A stretch of 64,000 bases of DNA from Candidatus Baltobacteraceae bacterium (GTDB lineage: Bacteria > Vulcanimicrobiota > Vulcanimicrobiia > Vulcanimicrobiales > Vulcanimicrobiaceae), in NCBI GenBank assembly GCA_036489885.1, contig DASXEW010000003.1, positions 744,001 to 808,000 of the forward strand, written 5' to 3'. A program made the translations under genes and the position numbers. Of the stretch, positions 8,953 to 18,048 are shown in pieces. How positions within the stretch are numbered: the first letter of the stretch is position 1; every line of letters begins with the position of its first letter. Under the pieces are notes generated by a model, which worked only from the letters and a program-made list of their open reading frames with translations, searched no databases and was not told the DNA's origin.

Positions 8953-9414
8953 ATGCCCACGTTTTCCATACGCGAAGCCGGTCCCGAAGACGTCGATCTG
9001 ATCGCGCGACGCCGCATCATGATGGCGGAAGAGTCCGGCGGTACGAAGGTGAGCGCGCAGCTCGCTGAAGCGACGCGCCGCTGGCTTCGCGAAAACACGC
9101 AGCGCGGGACGCTTTGCTCGTGGGTTGCCCAAAGCGATGGAAAGGTCGTCGGTTCCGTCAGCTGCCGCATTCGCGAGACAAGCCCGCGCGAGTTCGATCT
9201 TGCCGGCAGAGAGGCGTACGTCCAGCATCTTTACGTCGATCCGCCGTACCGCGGACTCGGCATCGGCCGGGCGCTCATGCAGACCTTGCTCGATTGGTGC
9301 GCGGCAAACAATCATTCACGCATCGCTCTGCGCACAAGCGAGATGGCACGCTCTCTCTACGAGCGGATGGGTTTCGTTTCAGATCGCGTCATGACGTACG
9401 AGGGCAAGACTTAG
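8953..9414 (+). CDS. GNAT-family N-acetyltransferase
   Basis: 153 residues. The acetyl-CoA pyrophosphate loop is clear in YVDPPYRGLGIGRALM, followed by the motif B region ending SLYERMGFVSD. The acceptor substrate is unknown. The gene diverges from ubiD with a 39-nt spacer, and its TAG (9412-9414) overlaps the TAA of the decayed VOC gene on the other strand. Confidence 0.85.
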   Translation: MPTFSIREAGPEDVDLIARRRIMMAEESGGTKVSAQLAEATRRWLRENTQRGTLCSWVAQSDGKVVGSVSCRIRETSPREFDLAGREAYVQHLYVDPPYRGLGIGRALMQTLLDWCAANNHSRIALRTSEMARSLYERMGFVSDRVMTYEGKT

Positions 9415-9718
9415 GCGGATGACACGGTGGGTCGGCGGCAGACGATTTCGAGACGGTTGCCGCTCGGATCGCGGAAGAACGCCGCGTAATACGTTCCGAA
9501 TATTCGGGATAACGCTGCGGGCCTTCTTCGACGCTGAGATCCGCGGCTTTCATCGCCTTTGCAACGGCGTCGACTTCATCGTACGTCGCGGCATAGAATG
9601 CGAGCACGGTTTCGGTCGCGCGATGCGCGGGCTCTTCGAATAGGATAATGCACTCGGCCGGCATCAGGACGTCATAAAATGATGTGACCTCCGCGATGCT
9701 GCGCACGCGGAGGTCCAC
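9411..9718 (-). pseudogene. Decayed glyoxalase/VOC-family gene (frameshift and internal loss)
   Basis: From GTG 9718 the frame reads a VOC-like start (MDLRVRSIAEVTSFYDVLMPA) and middle, up to EEGPQRYPEYS. The matching C-terminus (GTYYAAFFRDPSGNRLEI, ending at TAA 9411-9413) lies in another frame, so about one base is missing near 9497-9503. Compared with typical single-module VOC proteins, roughly 20 residues between LMPA and ECIILFEEPAH also appear to be absent. Two lesions favour a real pseudogene over a sequencing slip. Intact relatives are small metal-dependent dioxygenase/lyase folds. Confidence 0.7.
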
Positions 9719-9744
9719 ATGATCGAATACGGGACGGTCGGGCG

Positions 9745-11991
9745 TTAGTCGGGACGACGCCGGCGCGTACGCCCTGCGGGCGCACCGAGGCGATCGCCAC
9801 CACCACCGCCGCCGCCGTTGCGACGTCCGCCACCGTCACCGCCGGGCCGTGGCCCACGCGGCTGGTAGTCGTCGGGAATTCCGGCATCGCCGTTCAGTAC
9901 GGCCTTGCGTGACAGATTGACGCGGCCTTGCGAATCAACTTCCATCACTTTGACCATGATCTGATCGCCGATCTTGACGACGTCCTCAACCTTCTCGACG
10001 CGTTGCGGCGCGAGCTGGCTGATGTGAACGAGGCCTTCTTTGCCCGGCAAGAATGCGACGAATGCGCCGAAGTTCATGAGTCGCGTAACCGTACCGAGGT
10101 ACGTTTCGCCGACCTGCACTTCTTTGGTGAGTGCTTCGACCATCTCTTTGGCTCTGTTCGCGCCTTCGCCGTCCGGCGATGCGATGAACACGCGGCCATC
10201 GTTTTCGATGTCGATCTTGACACCGGTGTCGGCGATGATCTTGTTGATGATCTTGCCGCCTGGTCCGATGACGTCTTTGATCTTTTCGGGATTGATCTGC
10301 AGCACGAGCATGCGCGGCGCGTAGGTCGAAAGTTCGGCACGCGGTTCGGCGATCGTTTCCTTGAGCTTCTCGATGATGAACAAGCGAGATTTCTTCGCTT
10401 CCGTCATCGCTTCGCGCATGATGTCGATCGTGATCCCCGTGACCTTGATATCCATCTGGATCGCGGTGATGCCGTCAACCGTGCCGGCGACTTTGAAATC
10501 CATCTCGCCGAGCGCGTCTTCGATGCCCTGAATGTCGGTGATGACGCGATGCTTTTTGCCCTTGAGGATGAGTCCCATCGCGACGCCTGCGACGTGCTTC
10601 TTGATCGGAACGCCGGCGTCCATCAGCGAGAGCGTGCTCCCGCACACTGACGCCATCGACGACGAGCCGTTTGATTCGAGGGTTTCGCTCATGACGCGCA
10701 TCGTGTACGGAAAGTCGTTCACGTCCGGCAATACCGGAACGAGCGCGCGTTCAGCGAGGTGGCCGTGTCCGATCTCGCGACGGCCGGGGCCGCGCATTGG
10801 GCGCGTCTCGCCCACCGAGTACGGCGGGAAGTTGTAGAAGTGCATGTAGCGTTTGTTGGGGACAGCGATGATCCAATCCAAACGCTGCTCGTCACTGATC
10901 GAGCCGAGTGTCGCCGCGGAAAAGACCTGCGTCTGTCCACGCTGGAACACGGCACTGCCATGGACGCGCGGCACGTAGTGTACCTTGCTCCAGATCGGGC
11001 GAATCTCGTCGGGCTTGCGGCCATCGGGACGCAGACCTTCGTCGACGACCATCGTGCGAAGCTCGTCCTCTTCCATGCCCTTGAGGATCTTGTCGAAATC
11101 CTTATTGCCGGAATCTTCGAGCATCTTGCGTAGCGATTCGTCTTTGCACTTCGCGATCGCAGCGTCGCGCGTGATCTCGGCGAAGGCATCGTTGCGCGCT
11201 TGCTTCTCCATGATCCGCATCGCTTTGGCGACGTCTTTCGAGAATGTTTTCTCGACGAACTTTTTGAGCTCCGCGTCCGGTTTATGAACCGGGTACTCCC
11301 GCTTCGGTTTGCCGACGCGCTTCGCGAGCTGGTCGATCGCTTTGACGATCAGCTTGATATTGTCGTGCGCGAACGAAACCGCTGCGAGAAAATCATCCTC
11401 GCTCAACTCGTTCATGCCGCCTTCGACCATCATCACGGCGTCAGCCGTGCCTGCGACGACGATATCCATGCCGCCGGTTTCGTATTGCGGAAGCGTTGGG
11501 TTGCAAACGAGATTGCCGTCTTCGTCGCGTCCGACGCGAACCGAAGCCACAGTCTTTTCGAACGGAATGTCCGAAAAGGCGAGTGCCGCGCCTGCAGCAC
11601 AAACTGCGAGCACGTCGGCATCAAGCTCCGGATCGATCGAGAGAACCGTCGCAATGACTTGCACGTCGTTGCGGAATCCCTCGGGAAACAGCGGCCGGAG
11701 CGGCCGGTCGATTTGACGCGAGCTCAGCGTCCCGTGTTCGGTGGGACGGCCTTCGCGCTTGATGTATCCGCCCGGAATCTTTCCGGCCGCGTACATCTTC
11801 TCTTCAAAATCGCAGGTGAGTGGGAAAAAGTCGACGCCTGTCCGCGGGTTTGCGGAGGCGGTTACGGCACACAGAACAACATTCTGGTCGCCGTAACGGA
11901 CGAGAGCGGAACCGTTCGCTTGCTTGGCAAGTTCGCCGGTCTCGATGACCAGCGTACGGCCGCCGATCTCGAGTGAGATCGATTCTGGCAC
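9745..11991 (-). CDS. pnp: Polynucleotide phosphorylase
   Basis: 748 residues. It is a phosphorolytic 3'-5' exoribonuclease of the RNA degradosome. Two RNase PH domains (about 10-145 and 320-455) flank the helical domain, followed by a KH domain (GPGGKIINKI) and an S1 domain (YLGTVTRLMNFGAFVAF). The tail is a Gly/Arg-rich low-complexity stretch that probably adds RNA contacts. The start is GTG at 11991 with AGGAG five nt upstream. The 84-nt leader between rpsO and pnp is A-rich near the start codon. The rpsO-pnp order is the conserved bacterial arrangement. Confidence 0.97.
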   Translation of the reverse strand: MPESISLEIGGRTLVIETGELAKQANGSALVRYGDQNVVLCAVTASANPRTGVDFFPLTCDFEEKMYAAGKIPGGYIKREGRPTEHGTLSSRQIDRPLRPLFPEGFRNDVQVIATVLSIDPELDADVLAVCAAGAALAFSDIPFEKTVASVRVGRDEDGNLVCNPTLPQYETGGMDIVVAGTADAVMMVEGGMNELSEDDFLAAVSFAHDNIKLIVKAIDQLAKRVGKPKREYPVHKPDAELKKFVEKTFSKDVAKAMRIMEKQARNDAFAEITRDAAIAKCKDESLRKMLEDSGNKDFDKILKGMEEDELRTMVVDEGLRPDGRKPDEIRPIWSKVHYVPRVHGSAVFQRGQTQVFSAATLGSISDEQRLDWIIAVPNKRYMHFYNFPPYSVGETRPMRGPGRREIGHGHLAERALVPVLPDVNDFPYTMRVMSETLESNGSSSMASVCGSTLSLMDAGVPIKKHVAGVAMGLILKGKKHRVITDIQGIEDALGEMDFKVAGTVDGITAIQMDIKVTGITIDIMREAMTEAKKSRLFIIEKLKETIAEPRAELSTYAPRMLVLQINPEKIKDVIGPGGKIINKIIADTGVKIDIENDGRVFIASPDGEGANRAKEMVEALTKEVQVGETYLGTVTRLMNFGAFVAFLPGKEGLVHISQLAPQRVEKVEDVVKIGDQIMVKVMEVDSQGRVNLSRKAVLNGDAGIPDDYQPRGPRPGGDGGGRRNGGGGGGGDRLGAPAGRTRRRRPD

Positions 11992-12075
11992 GTGTACTCC
12001 TAAATTTCTTTTCTTCTACCTATTATTATTTCGCGAGCGCCTTCGGGGATCGCAATAGGACGCCCTGGTCCGGCC

Positions 12076-12345
12076 TTAGCGGCGCAGACCGAGGTCGCCG
12101 ATCAGTTTGCGATAACGCTCTAAGTCGATGCGCTGCAGATAGTTGAGCAAGCGTCGACGCTGCCCGACTTGCATGAGCAACCCGCGGCGGCTGTGATGGT
12201 CCTTCTTGTGCACCTTGAGGTGCTCAGTCAGCGCGTTGATCGACGCGGTGAGGACCGCAATTTGTACGTCGGCCGAACCGGTGTCTCCGGATTTACGGCC
12301 GAACTTGACCGAAAGCTCGGTCTTCTGCTCTTTGGTGAGCGGCAT
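12076..12345 (-). CDS. rpsO: 30S ribosomal protein S15
   Basis: 89 residues, the normal length. Hallmarks are the N-terminal [26 protein letters not shown] split by the family turn, then [19 protein letters not shown] and the C-terminal [12 protein letters not shown]. It binds 16S rRNA helices 20-22 in the platform of the small subunit. It is transcribed ahead of pnp from a promoter visible at 12418-12447, and its leader contains a strong hairpin at 12375-12400. Confidence 0.98.
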   Translation of the reverse strand: MPLTKEQKTELSVKFGRKSGDTGSADVQIAVLTASINALTEHLKVHKKDHHSRRGLLMQVGQRRRLLNYLQRIDLERYRKLIGDLGLRR

Positions 12346-12374
12346 GATGCTCCTGACTCAGGATAGGCTCGCTC

Positions 12375-12400
12375 GGCTCCAGCCCACCGAATGGGCAGCC
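12375..12400 (-). promoter_or_regulatory. rpsO leader hairpin, candidate S15 autoregulatory site
   Basis: On the transcribed strand GCCCA and TGGGC pair around a 5-nt loop (TTCGG); the stem is extended by GGCT/AGCC with a 3-nt bulge. It sits 30 nt upstream of the rpsO start codon. S15 represses its own mRNA through leader structures in several bacteria, but these differ between lineages, so the function here is inferred from position only. Confidence 0.4.
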
Positions 12401-12417
12401 GGGCCGGCGACCGCGGC

Positions 12418-12447
12418 ATCATAGCACGCCGGGCCGCCGCCAGCCAA
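12418..12447 (-). promoter_or_regulatory. Probable sigma70-type promoter of rpsO-pnp
   Basis: On the minus strand TTGGCT (12447-12442) and TATGAT (12423-12418) are separated by 18 nt. The -10 box is preceded by TG one base away, giving an extended -10. Transcription would begin near 12411, leaving a leader of about 65 nt that contains the hairpin at 12375-12400. Confidence 0.55.
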
Positions 12448-12460
12448 GTACTCCCCTCGC

Positions 12461-15085
12461 CTAGCCTGCTTGCTCGTAAACCTCGCGGGCACGCAAGGCA
12501 CGCGCGGCGTCGGCACGCATCGCCTCGAGGTGAGCGTGCGTCTGAACGTCGGACGTCTTGTGCAGCGCGACGTCGATGCGTGCCTCCAAGTCGCCGAGCT
12601 CGTAGCGGGCTAGTGCCTGCGCGTCGTATGGCGTTCCTTTGGTCGGAACCGACGCCAGCTTCGCAAGCAACGCAGTGTATCGGCGTTGCAGATTGCGGCG
12701 CACGCTCGACGCGTGCGCGATTGCACCGTTATGCAAGTCGCCGAAGATCGCGTTCTGATTCCACGTGAAGAGATCGGCCATCGTCATCGTTCCGGCACCT
12801 TTGCTGGGAAGATCGGCGATGCGTTGCAGCACGATGGGCGAGAACATGTATCCGAGCGCGATGTCTTGGAAACGCGCGGCGACGGTTGCAACCGAAACGT
12901 CGAAGCGTGGAAGTTCCGTATAGCCGAAATCGAGGAACGGTTCGTGCTCGCTATACACGAGCCGGCGAAGCGTCGTCGGCGAGAAGTGCCAGGCCGAATC
13001 CTCGAACATGTAGCGATCGAGAATCCCGAACGCGTGACGTTCATCATTGCGTGAGACGGCCGTCAGCGGCAACGCTGAGTGCGGATCGCCGACGCGTGCG
13101 CGTGAGAGATATTCGCCGCCGATGAAGTGCGACGCAGCAAGGCTGCAGCGCGAATACTGTGAGAGCACGGTTCCGAAGGCTGCGCGCTCTTCGTCCCAGC
13201 TGTGCTGCGGCCGTGGAAATTCGCTATCGAGCCGACTCAGCACGGCGTGCTCGATCGAAAGCTGTTGGTCGCACCAGCCAAGCTGATCGCCCGTCAGCAA
13301 GAATTGCGCAACGCGCGGATCTATCGCGTGACCGTTCCACTCGACGTCTTCGTCGGAGGCAAACATGTAGCGCGGATCGCTCCAAGCCGATGCGATACGG
13401 TGCAGCGCCGGCAACTCGGCATCAGGCGTCGTTGCGCCGGGAAAGCGTGCGTAACCGTATTCGATTGCGTGATAATCGTACGGACCAAGCACCGGTTGGA
13501 AAAGATCTCCGTTCGGCGCGCCGCGCGGCGCGAGATTGAACGGGATGTAATCCATCACGGAGGTCGACAGACCCCAGGCCTGCGTGAATTTCTTGCTGCG
13601 TAGATCGGCGAGAGTGTACGCATCGTGGCCGATGAAATTGTGCATCAGCCCCCAATCGTGCCCGACTTCGTGAAGCACGATGGAATGAAGGAAGGGCCCG
13701 ACCTCGCGGCGCGCGATCGCTTGCGGGTCTTCGCCGGTCATTACCGCTTGCGCGTACGCGCCGTATGCGAACTGCTCCGCCATCTGCGCGCCGTCGTTGT
13801 GAGCCGCGAATCCGCGCGGATTCGGCGTCTCATCGAGCGCCGTGCCTTGCGGTGCGTACACCTCGAGTGCGCGGCTGCCGAAGTGAACGAGATCGCTGTC
13901 GATCAAAACGCCGCCGCGGAATACTTCACCGGTCCGGGGATCCCAGACGAGCTGCGCCTCGGCGAAGCCGCCGCTATTGGCTTCCGTCAGCCAACGAATT
14001 ACGTTATAACGCACGTCGTCGGGATCCCATGCGGGATCGGCCGGCTGGTCTTGAACCTGCACGACGTTCGAAACGCCGACTCGTTCGAAGGCTTTGTTCC
14101 ACGCCAGAACGGCGCTGCGGATCGGTTCGCGGTACTCGAGCGGGATTGTGTTGCTGAGCGTAAAGACGATCGGGTTCTTCGCGGGCGAGACCCGCTGCGT
14201 CGGATCTGACGGCTGCACGTTCCAGCGGATGATGTAGTGCACGAAGTCGTCGGCCGCACTCATGTTGTTGAAACTAATGTGCGTGTCTTCGAAATAACCG
14301 ATGCGGTCGTCGGCAAACCGCGGAACGTAGCCGTCATTCTCGGGCAACGTGATGAAATTGTACGTGATGCGCATCTGCAGGCTGCGCGGGTCAGTGACGG
14401 TGTTCATCTTCTCGGGAGGCTTGGGCGAGGAGAACGTCTCGTCGGCTTCGATCACGACGTTTTGCGGAAAGGCTTTCGATTTTCCAAAATACGTGCGCGC
14501 TGGATCGAGATGATATTGCGTTAGCGGATCCTTCGGATCGGCTAGTGCTTTACGCATTGCGCCCGTCATGTCCAAGACGTCGCCGAGCAACGCGCTCATG
14601 TCGACGACGATGCTTTCTTTTCCATTCTCGCTGACGACGGGCGCCATCCCGAGGACGGAGTCTGCGGTCGAAAGACGGACTGCGTCGGCAAGCGGCGTGT
14701 TCGGCAGCGCGCTGAAGCGCGTTTGCGGCCACACGATCGCGACCGTGCGTCCTTCACGAACGAAGCGCACCAAGCGCGCTTCTTGCATGAACATCTGGCC
14801 TGACTGAATTCCGTAACCGCCGAGTCCGTTGGCCGGAACGGCAGTTTCCAGATAATCTTTGTCGAGCTGATCGATTTTTATCTCGAGATAGATCTTGGCG
14901 TCTTTGCGCCAGACCGTGAACAGGCCGTCTTGTTTCTCGGCATCTTTCGTCCACGACGAATAGGCGGGGAGAGGCGGCGGCGATCCGGTCGGTCCGCCGG
15001 CCGGCGGCGTTTGCGCGCCCACGTGAGCCGTAAGAAAGCCTATGAACGTGAGGACCGTGCCAATGCGCGCGAGTAACCGAATCAT
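12461..15085 (-). CDS. Secreted zinc metalloprotease, DUF5117/DUF4953 type
   Basis: 874 residues. A signal peptide (about 1-25, ending HVGAQ) and a Pro/Gly linker precede the enzyme. The extended zinc motif is complete: HEVGHDWGLMHNF at 472-484, giving ligands H472, H476 and H482 and catalytic E473. Family members are large periplasmic or secreted metallopeptidases of unknown substrate, usually annotated as zinc-dependent metalloprotease with DUF5117 N-terminal and DUF4953 catalytic regions. It is transcribed alone; the next minus-strand gene, rpsO, follows 115 nt later with its own promoter. Confidence 0.85.
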   Translation of the reverse strand: MIRLLARIGTVLTFIGFLTAHVGAQTPPAGGPTGSPPPLPAYSSWTKDAEKQDGLFTVWRKDAKIYLEIKIDQLDKDYLETAVPANGLGGYGIQSGQMFMQEARLVRFVREGRTVAIVWPQTRFSALPNTPLADAVRLSTADSVLGMAPVVSENGKESIVVDMSALLGDVLDMTGAMRKALADPKDPLTQYHLDPARTYFGKSKAFPQNVVIEADETFSSPKPPEKMNTVTDPRSLQMRITYNFITLPENDGYVPRFADDRIGYFEDTHISFNNMSAADDFVHYIIRWNVQPSDPTQRVSPAKNPIVFTLSNTIPLEYREPIRSAVLAWNKAFERVGVSNVVQVQDQPADPAWDPDDVRYNVIRWLTEANSGGFAEAQLVWDPRTGEVFRGGVLIDSDLVHFGSRALEVYAPQGTALDETPNPRGFAAHNDGAQMAEQFAYGAYAQAVMTGEDPQAIARREVGPFLHSIVLHEVGHDWGLMHNFIGHDAYTLADLRSKKFTQAWGLSTSVMDYIPFNLAPRGAPNGDLFQPVLGPYDYHAIEYGYARFPGATTPDAELPALHRIASAWSDPRYMFASDEDVEWNGHAIDPRVAQFLLTGDQLGWCDQQLSIEHAVLSRLDSEFPRPQHSWDEERAAFGTVLSQYSRCSLAASHFIGGEYLSRARVGDPHSALPLTAVSRNDERHAFGILDRYMFEDSAWHFSPTTLRRLVYSEHEPFLDFGYTELPRFDVSVATVAARFQDIALGYMFSPIVLQRIADLPSKGAGTMTMADLFTWNQNAIFGDLHNGAIAHASSVRRNLQRRYTALLAKLASVPTKGTPYDAQALARYELGDLEARIDVALHKTSDVQTHAHLEAMRADAARALRAREVYEQAG

Positions 15086-15140
15086 AAGCGCCCGCCTTTC
15101 CGAAAAAGCCGCGGCGGACGAGGTTAAATCGACAGTGCCT

Positions 15141-15434
15141 CTACGCCTTCATTGGCGGAGCTTGGTCAGTCAGTGCAGTTCGTATACGATCGCGCAACGT
15201 CGCGATCGATGGGTCGAGCGTGGTGTTCTGCTGCGCCAGCATTTCGAGTGCGGTCAACACGGCCATCGCGTCCGGCCGCTCGACCGGGACGAAGATGTTC
15301 TTGCTGAGCTCGTCATCGAGACGTTCCAAGGCGCGTTTCGCCATGTTGGCTTGCCCGAACGAGTACGCATGGTGGCTCGCGTTTCCCAGAAGTTTGAGCT
15401 CGGACTCGAGCCAATCGCGATAGTCACGAAGCAT
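15141..15434 (-). CDS. Small hypothetical helical protein
   Basis: 97 residues from ATG 15434 (MLRDYRDWLESELK), preceded by AAGGAAA at good spacing. A longer upstream frame exists but would overlap the divergent Rieske gene. The protein is charged, probably all-helical, and lacks a signal peptide, membrane segment or cysteine. I do not recognise the family. The codon pattern looks like that of its neighbours. Confidence 0.6.
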   Translation of the reverse strand: MLRDYRDWLESELKLLGNASHHAYSFGQANMAKRALERLDDELSKNIFVPVERPDAMAVLTALEMLAQQNTTLDPSIATLRDRIRTALTDQAPPMKA

Positions 15435-15483
15435 GGTATTTCCTTTCGTAGGGCGGGTCAGCCGTGCGTCGAAATAGTTCGTT

Positions 15484-15804
15484 GTGATCGACGAGTACGT
15501 AACGGTCGCTTCCGTCGACGACATACCCAAAGGGACTGCCAAAAACTTCACCGTCGGAGAAAATCAGATCGCCGTCTTTCACGTCGACGACGATTGGTAT
15601 GCGCTCGAGGGTAACTGTCCCCATCAAGGTGGGCCGCTCGCGGAAGGCTGGATACACGAGAAAACGGTCACGTGTCCGTGGCACGCCTGGTGCTTCTCGC
15701 TGGAGACGGGGCGCATGGCGATCCTCGAAATGGAAGGGGTCGCGACGTACGACGTCCGCATCGAAGGCAGCATGGTCGCAATCAACCCGAAGCCTCGGGA
15801 GTAA
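15484..15804 (+). CDS. Rieske-type [2Fe-2S] ferredoxin
   Basis: 106 residues starting at GTG 15484. The cluster ligands are visible: C45-P-H47 (NCPHQGG) and C64-PW-H67 (TCPWHAW), the spacing of soluble NirD/BphF-like Rieske ferredoxins that pass electrons to oxygenases or reductases. No oxygenase or reductase partner is adjacent. The last 23 bases overlap the 3' end of the convergent isopentenyl-diphosphate isomerase gene. Confidence 0.88.
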   Translation: MIDEYVTVASVDDIPKGTAKNFTVGENQIAVFHVDDDWYALEGNCPHQGGPLAEGWIHEKTVTCPWHAWCFSLETGRMAILEMEGVATYDVRIEGSMVAINPKPRE

Positions 15805-16807
15805 GCAAAGCTCCGCGCAAGTTCGCAATCGTTCGCGAGCCGCTCGCGAACATCGCGATGCGCAATCCTTCGATTATCTCGGTGAGCGCTTCGCCGACCG
15901 CGTCCGCAGATCGCGTCGCGGGCTCGAGAAACGGAAGCGCGATGCCGGCCAGGTCGGCGCCGAGCGCGAGCGCTTTCGCAACGTCGACGCCCGAGCGAAT
16001 ACCGCCGCTTGCAACAATCGTCGCGTTCGGAAACGCAACCCGCATGGCGCGCGTCGCGCGCGCCGTTGCAAAACCCCAATCGGCGAACTGCTCGGCCAAC
16101 TTCGCACGCAGCGGATCGTCCGAGCGTTTCCCCTCGACGCGCGCCCAGGACGTACCGCCCGCGCCGGCGACGTCGACTGCGGCAATGCCCGCATCGAACA
16201 AGCGCTGCGCCGTGCTCGGCGCGATCCCGGAGCCGACGCTCTTCGCAATCACCGGGACGTCGAGTGCACGAACCAGTGCGGCGATCTTCGGAAGCAGACC
16301 GCGAAAATTGGTGTCGCCGCGCGGCTGGAGCGATTCTTGCAGCGGGTTTAAATGAAGGTAGAGACCGTTTGCTCCGATGGCTTTGACCGCGCGGCGCGCG
16401 TCCTCGATCCCGACCCCGTAGTTGAGCTGCACGGCGCCGAGGTTTGCGAACAGCACGACCTTCGGCGCGACCTCGCGCACAGCGTACGTCGCGAACAGCT
16501 CCGGATTCTCGATTGCGGCGCGAATACTGCCGAGTCCGAGTGCGATCCCTGCGGTCTGTGCGGCGATTGCAAGATTGCGGTTGATTGTCGACGCGCGCTC
16601 GGTGCCGCCGGTCATCGACGAAATCATCAGCGGCGCGTGCAGCGTCGCTCCGAGAAACGTCGTTTGCAGCACGACGTCTTCGAGCGCGATTTCGGGTAAA
16701 GCCTCATGCCGCAAACGCACCGCGCTAAAGCCTGCCTCGAGGGTCGAGGCGACATCGTCGTTGAGGCAGATGTCGAGGTGCCGGGTCTTACGCTGCTCAG
16801 TACTCAT
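15782..16807 (-). CDS. fni: Isopentenyl-diphosphate delta-isomerase, type II (FMN)
   Basis: 341 residues from ATG 16807 (MSTEQRKTRHLD); the 13 extra upstream codons have no support. It interconverts isopentenyl and dimethylallyl diphosphate using FMN and NADPH. Diagnostic stretches are APLMISSMTGG, the HLNPLQESLQPRGDTNF substrate loop, VIAKSVGSGI, DVAGAGGTSWARVE and the phosphate loop ASGGIRSGVDVAKALALGA. It feeds polyprenyl synthesis and therefore the UbiA substrate. The 3' end overlaps the Rieske ferredoxin gene tail to tail. Confidence 0.95.
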   Translation of the reverse strand: MSTEQRKTRHLDICLNDDVASTLEAGFSAVRLRHEALPEIALEDVVLQTTFLGATLHAPLMISSMTGGTERASTINRNLAIAAQTAGIALGLGSIRAAIENPELFATYAVREVAPKVVLFANLGAVQLNYGVGIEDARRAVKAIGANGLYLHLNPLQESLQPRGDTNFRGLLPKIAALVRALDVPVIAKSVGSGIAPSTAQRLFDAGIAAVDVAGAGGTSWARVEGKRSDDPLRAKLAEQFADWGFATARATRAMRVAFPNATIVASGGIRSGVDVAKALALGADLAGIALPFLEPATRSADAVGEALTEIIEGLRIAMFASGSRTIANLRGALLTPEASG

Positions 16808-17017
16808 TTTTAAAAGGCGCTCCGCCCCAGGCTGCGCGCCCCCCACGCTTCGCGTTGGGCCCCCATTTGCGCTCGGCCCACCACTATTATCTCAGGGCAC
16901 TGTTTATTGCGCCGGCCTCGCAACAACGCCGTTGCCGTTGCCATCATTCAAAATCTCTCATGCCGCCTTTAGAACGCTTGGCAAGATACACCTCGCCTAC
17001 GAGGAATGCCGGGAGCG
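16808..17017. other. Divergent intergenic region with GC-rich hairpin
   Basis: A spacer of about 200 bases separates the divergent isomerase and SGNH-lipoprotein genes. It contains a GC-rich imperfect hairpin near 16845-16865 (CCCACGC, loop TTC, GCGTTGGG with one bulged T). A less GC-rich stretch (16880-16960) probably carries the promoter of the plus-strand gene, but no convincing -35/-10 pair could be fixed. Confidence 0.4.
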
Positions 17018-18016
17018 ATGAGAACCTGGCTGCTGCTATTTTTGATCTTTGCGACCGTGGGCATTGCGGCCGGGTGCAAGGGGTCCGGGTCGTCCACCGC
17101 CACTGCGACGCCATATCCAACGCAGTCCGCCCGCGGGGGCTCGGACGAAGCCGTGTTCGGCGATGATTTCAGCGTCGGCATGGGCACGGTGTTTTGTGGA
17201 GTCTCCTTTAGCAGCGGACCATGCCAGACGGGGCCGAGCGCACCGGGCGTGAGTGCTGCGGTAAATCCGACGGGTTGGGCGCAGCGCTTTTCGGGCTCGC
17301 TCTCTCTTCCGCGGTATGCTCCAACCGCCAGCATCGTTCTCGGCGTGAACGGTGCGCTGAGTGGCGACGCACCGAAAACGGAGGGCTTCGGCGGCGACGT
17401 GCTGAGCAATCCCTCGCAGTTCGGCGCTCTCACGACGCTCGCGACGAACGTTCGCTCGCAGAACATTCGCATGATCGTGATCGTTCAAAGCGGCATCAAC
17501 GACGTGTTCGATGCGTATTATTCGGCGTTGTGCGTCTCAAACGGCGGAACTGTTGCCGGCGGCGGCAGCGCAACGCAATCCGCACCGTGCACCGCATCTG
17601 GAACGACGCTCGCCGATTCGAGCAACAACGTGCGCAACGGAACGTTGTACAGTGCGTTCCGCTCGATGCTTGCGAACTTGAATGCTCTTAAGGGCGGCGC
17701 TCCGGAAGCCACGCTGATCGTTGGTGTCCCCGACGTCGGTTCGCTGCCGTACTCGATTGCGAACTTTACTTCATCGCAGCGCGCAACGCTGACGGCGGAT
17801 TCACAGCTCGCGAATCAAGCCATGCAAGCAGCGATCGCGGATGCTACCGATAAGGCCGTTGCGTACGTCGATTGGTACAACTATTTCGCGGCGAATCCGC
17901 AGTATTACACGACGAATTACTACGCCTCGGACCTCCTGCACCTCAACGACCAAGGCTACGCCGTGCTGGAGACCCTGATCTTCCAGTCGTTTACGACCGC
18001 ATTTCCCTCGTTCTAG
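17018..18016 (+). CDS. SGNH/GDSL-like hydrolase, lipoprotein, altered nucleophile block
   Basis: 332 residues from ATG 17018; another ATG at 17006 is possible but abuts the GAGGA. The signal ends in a lipobox-like AAGC (Cys20). SGNH blocks III (QSGIND, Asn161) and V (DLLH, Asp305/His308) are present. Block I reads FGDDFSVG, with Asp50 where GDSL enzymes have the serine; Ser52 lies two residues on. It may be inactive, use Ser52, or be a divergent carbohydrate esterase. The following PfpI-like gene is on the same strand. Confidence 0.7.
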   Translation: MRTWLLLFLIFATVGIAAGCKGSGSSTATATPYPTQSARGGSDEAVFGDDFSVGMGTVFCGVSFSSGPCQTGPSAPGVSAAVNPTGWAQRFSGSLSLPRYAPTASIVLGVNGALSGDAPKTEGFGGDVLSNPSQFGALTTLATNVRSQNIRMIVIVQSGINDVFDAYYSALCVSNGGTVAGGGSATQSAPCTASGTTLADSSNNVRNGTLYSAFRSMLANLNALKGGAPEATLIVGVPDVGSLPYSIANFTSSQRATLTADSQLANQAMQAAIADATDKAVAYVDWYNYFAANPQYYTTNYYASDLLHLNDQGYAVLETLIFQSFTTAFPSF

Positions 18017-18048
18017 GGGAATGCGCGCCGGAGGCGTATTTCGGGCGC

